Notes under the pieces: model-generated
Told to the model about the DNA's origin: nothing
What the model saw: the letters and a program-made list of their open reading frames with translations, nothing else
The model's database searches: none
Origin: Acidobacteriota bacterium
Lineage (GTDB): Bacteria > Acidobacteriota > Terriglobia > UBA7540
DNA length: 14,010 nucleotides
Assembly (NCBI GenBank): GCA_021786455.1
Contig: JAJYNF010000118.1
Span: forward strand, 1 to 14,010
Direction: 5' to 3'
Part shown: positions 12,304-14,010 of the stretch, piece after piece
Numbering within the stretch: position 1 is the first letter of the stretch
How the letters are laid out: each line of letters opens with the position of its first letter
Made by a program: the position numbers and the translations under genes

Positions 12304-13239
12304 TTGAAAAAGCATTGGATTTCGGTTCTCCTGGCGGCGGCTTGGTTCTTTTGGGGGATTTCGCCGGCGTTCGCTGTGAGCCGGCAAACGATTGAGATGA
12401 TGCAACAACTGGACACGCTCCAGCAGGAGGTCCAGACGCTGCAAACCACCCTCGCCACGCAGACGGCGATTCTGAAGACGCTGATTCAGCAAACGCAAGC
12501 CGACGTCAAAACCATCAAGCAGCAGGTGACCGGCATACGGAGGACGACCGCGCAAAGCCTGGCCAATTATGGTTCCTCCATGCAAACCCTCACCGGACAG
12601 GTGCAGGCTTTAGGCTCAAGCGTGGACGAAGCGAACGCCCGCCTCGCCAAACTGAGCGACCAGTTGATCAAGACGCAAAACATCATTCAGACGCTCAACC
12701 AGGTTCCAGCCGCTCCGGCAACCAACAGCGGTTTGACGCCGGCCAGCGGTTCCGAAGCCTCCCCAACGAACGCGGGAATGTCGCCGCCCGGCGGCGCCGG
12801 GAATGCGGCGACGGATACGGCCGCGCCCCCCGCTGCCGCCCTGCCCGGTCCCAATGCATTGTTCAGCTCTGCGCTCTCCAGTTATAACGGGGGGCAGTAC
12901 GGCCTGGCTATTCAGGGATTCGAGGAGTACTTGCAATATTACGGGAACAGCGCGCGGGCGGCGGACGCCCAATACTACATCGGCGATTCGTATTACAACG
13001 AAGGCAATTACCCCAAAGCCGTGGTTGAGTTCAATAAATGTCTGGACCGCTATCAGAGCGGTCGGCTGTTGCCCACCGCTCAACTCAAAAAGGCCTATGC
13101 CTTGCTCAACCTCGGGGAAACTCAGGCGGCTATCCGCGAGTTGCGCTCGTTAATTCAGCGTTATCCCCACTCCTCGCAAGCCGATTTAGCTCGGCAGAGG
13201 CTCAAAGCGCTGTACACGCCCCCGACGCGGCGGCGATGA
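12304..13239 (+). CDS. cpoB: Tol-Pal associated coiled-coil/TPR protein CpoB (YbgF)
   Basis: A 311-residue periplasmic protein of the CpoB/YbgF type, which in E. coli coordinates Tol energy with peptidoglycan synthesis at division. The start was set at TTG 12304: it gives a classic signal peptide (MKKHWISVLLAAAWFFWGISPAFA, cut after AFA) and has AAAGGGAG 8 nt upstream. An ATG at 12274 in the same frame would add ten charged residues and has no good ribosome binding site. A coiled coil (about 28-120; repeated QQLDTLQQEVQTLQTTL-like heptads) is followed by an Ala/Pro/Gly-rich linker (about 122-175) and tandem TPR repeats (about 176-300: ALFSSALSSYNGGQYGLAIQGFEEYLQYY, AQYYIGDSYYNEGNYPKAVVEF, LKKAYALLNLGETQAAIRELRSLIQRYP). 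The last gene of the tol-pal set here. Confidence 0.92.
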   Translation: MKKHWISVLLAAAWFFWGISPAFAVSRQTIEMMQQLDTLQQEVQTLQTTLATQTAILKTLIQQTQADVKTIKQQVTGIRRTTAQSLANYGSSMQTLTGQVQALGSSVDEANARLAKLSDQLIKTQNIIQTLNQVPAAPATNSGLTPASGSEASPTNAGMSPPGGAGNAATDTAAPPAAALPGPNALFSSALSSYNGGQYGLAIQGFEEYLQYYGNSARAADAQYYIGDSYYNEGNYPKAVVEFNKCLDRYQSGRLLPTAQLKKAYALLNLGETQAAIRELRSLIQRYPHSSQADLARQRLKALYTPPTRRR

Positions 13240-13329
13240 GCATCTGCCCATAAGCGGCCATTGCACGGCCCGAACGGACGCCGCGCTATATTGCGCCTGG
13301 CCACCAGCGTAACCCAAAGTGAGGTCCTC

Positions 13330-13782
13330 ATGAGCGGCACGGTCAACAAAGTTATCCTGATTGGTCGTTTAGGGAAAGATCCGGAAGTCAAATACACCCC
13401 CAGCGGCGCTCCCGTCGCAAAATTCACCCTCGCCACCGATGAAAGCTTCAAGGATCGCAACGGAGAGCAGCAGAAAAAGACCGAGTGGCACAATATCGTG
13501 GCCTGGAACAAGCTGGCTGAAATTTGCGGGGAATATCTCACCAAAGGCAAGCTGGTTTTTATCGAAGGCAGCATCCGCAGCCGGCAGTGGGAAGACCAAG
13601 CGGGCAATAAGAAAACGTCCTACGAGATCGTGGCGCGCAACATGCAAATGCTTGGGCCTCGCGGCGAGGCCGAACGCAGCCAAGAGGCTACCCCCCCGAG
13701 CGCCTCCGCGCCCATCCCCAGCGAAAGCGCTCCGGAACCCAGCGCCGACACCGGCATCACGGACGAGGATATTCCTTTCTAA
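13330..13782 (+). CDS. ssb: Single-stranded DNA-binding protein
   Basis: A 150-residue SSB that coats single-stranded DNA in replication, repair and recombination. The OB fold covers about 1-108 (VNKVILIGRLGKDPEVKYTPSG, TEWHNIVAWNKLAEICGEYLTKGKLVFIEGSIRSRQWED, YEIVARNMQML). A short Ser/Pro-rich linker leads to the acidic tip ITDEDIPF, the protein-interaction tail. ATG 13330 was chosen because GAGG lies 5 nt upstream and the protein then begins SGTVNKV as in the family; an in-frame extension upstream is not SSB-like. It follows cpoB by 90 nt and may have its own promoter, though none is clear. The gene is intact. Confidence 0.96.
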   Translation: MSGTVNKVILIGRLGKDPEVKYTPSGAPVAKFTLATDESFKDRNGEQQKKTEWHNIVAWNKLAEICGEYLTKGKLVFIEGSIRSRQWEDQAGNKKTSYEIVARNMQMLGPRGEAERSQEATPPSASAPIPSESAPEPSADTGITDEDIPF

Positions 13783-13792
13783 AGAATCCGGG

Positions 13793-14010
13793 TCAGTGGG
13801 CTGGATGTTTTTTCATTCTTGCGTGCCAGCTTGCGACCATGGCGTCGAACTTGGCGAGTTGGGTAGGATTTAAGATTTGCCGGATGCGGTTTCGTCCCTG
13901 CTTGCGGATTGCCGCGACCTGCGGGTTCGTCTGCTTCATCAAGGCTTGAACCTTTGCAAAGTCTTCTTTGATAATCTGGTTGACTTCGGCGGTCTGCTCG
14001 CTATTCAGAT
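13793..14010 (-). CDS. C-terminal part of a Spy/CpxP-like protein (cut by the window edge)
   Basis: Reading the minus strand from the right edge gives an open frame of 71 residues to a TGA at 13795-13793: LNSEQTAEVNQIIKEDFAKV, then MKQTNPQVAAIRKQGRNRIRQILNPTQLAKFDAMVASWHARMKKHPAH. The phrase RIRQILNPTQLAKFDAMV matches the LTPEQ-type repeat of Spy/CpxP periplasmic chaperones and heavy-metal sensors (helical, with REQLRxILTPEQxAKFD-like ends). The N-terminus, including any signal peptide, is outside the window. The gene converges on ssb with a gap of only 10 nt, so no room exists for separate terminators except overlapping ones. The family call is moderate because only the tail is seen. Confidence 0.65.
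   Translation of the reverse strand, partial: LNSEQTAEVNQIIKEDFAKVQALMKQTNPQVAAIRKQGRNRIRQILNPTQLAKFDAMVASWHARMKKHPAH

Noticed and set aside
1..14010. tRNA genes, CRISPR arrays, transposases or phage genes
   Set aside because: No cloverleaf-like sequence, regularly spaced direct repeats, DDE transposase or integrase motifs were seen on either strand.

Overview
The window looks like an ordinary chromosomal segment of a GC-rich, Gram-negative bacterium. The outer-membrane Tol-Pal machinery, the style of the TolA-like and Pal proteins and the ParB variant suggest Acidobacteriota or a neighbouring phylum. This placement is inference from family resemblance; no rRNA or other phylogenetic marker is present. 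No insertion sequence, prophage, CRISPR array or tRNA gene is visible, and there is no clear previously undescribed system.

Left half (44-7295), all on the minus strand. Reading in the direction of transcription, from high to low coordinates: a multi-pass membrane protein of uncertain function (7295-6399), the DNA-repair ATPase RecN (6258-4531), a spacer of about 205 bp with two palindromes, the tRNA methylthiotransferase MiaB (4325-2916), a bifunctional-nuclease (DUF151) protein (2894-2409), ParA (2337-1573) and a ParB-like protein (1544-756). A further spacer of about 260 bp is followed by a small type II toxin-antitoxin module (antitoxin 495-295, RelE/ParE-like toxin 298-44). miaB, bfn, parA and parB are spaced 21, 71 and 28 bp apart and could be one operon. 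A good -10/-35 pair lies just upstream of miaB, and another lies upstream of the antitoxin.

Right half (7512-13782), all on the plus strand: a nearly complete tol-pal cluster in the order tolQ, tolR, a tolA/tonB-like gene, tolB, pal, cpoB (ybgF), then ssb. TolQ and TolR form the proton-driven inner-membrane motor, the TolA-like protein spans the periplasm, TolB and Pal link to the outer membrane and peptidoglycan, and CpoB is the coiled-coil/TPR periplasmic partner. ybgC is not in the cluster. The two halves diverge from a 216-bp intergenic region (7296-7511). The far right end carries the C-terminal part of a minus-strand gene (13793-14010) that resembles Spy/CpxP-type periplasmic proteins and runs off the window.

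The points most worth a second look are: the ParB-like protein with a changed CTP-box residue and an unusual C-terminus; a 10-bp perfect inverted repeat in the tolQ-tolR gap; a candidate pal promoter enclosed by a long-range inverted repeat; a Pal lipoprotein with an extra Ig-like domain; a compact TolA/TonB hybrid; and palindromic, possibly dispersed, repeat DNA between recN and miaB.
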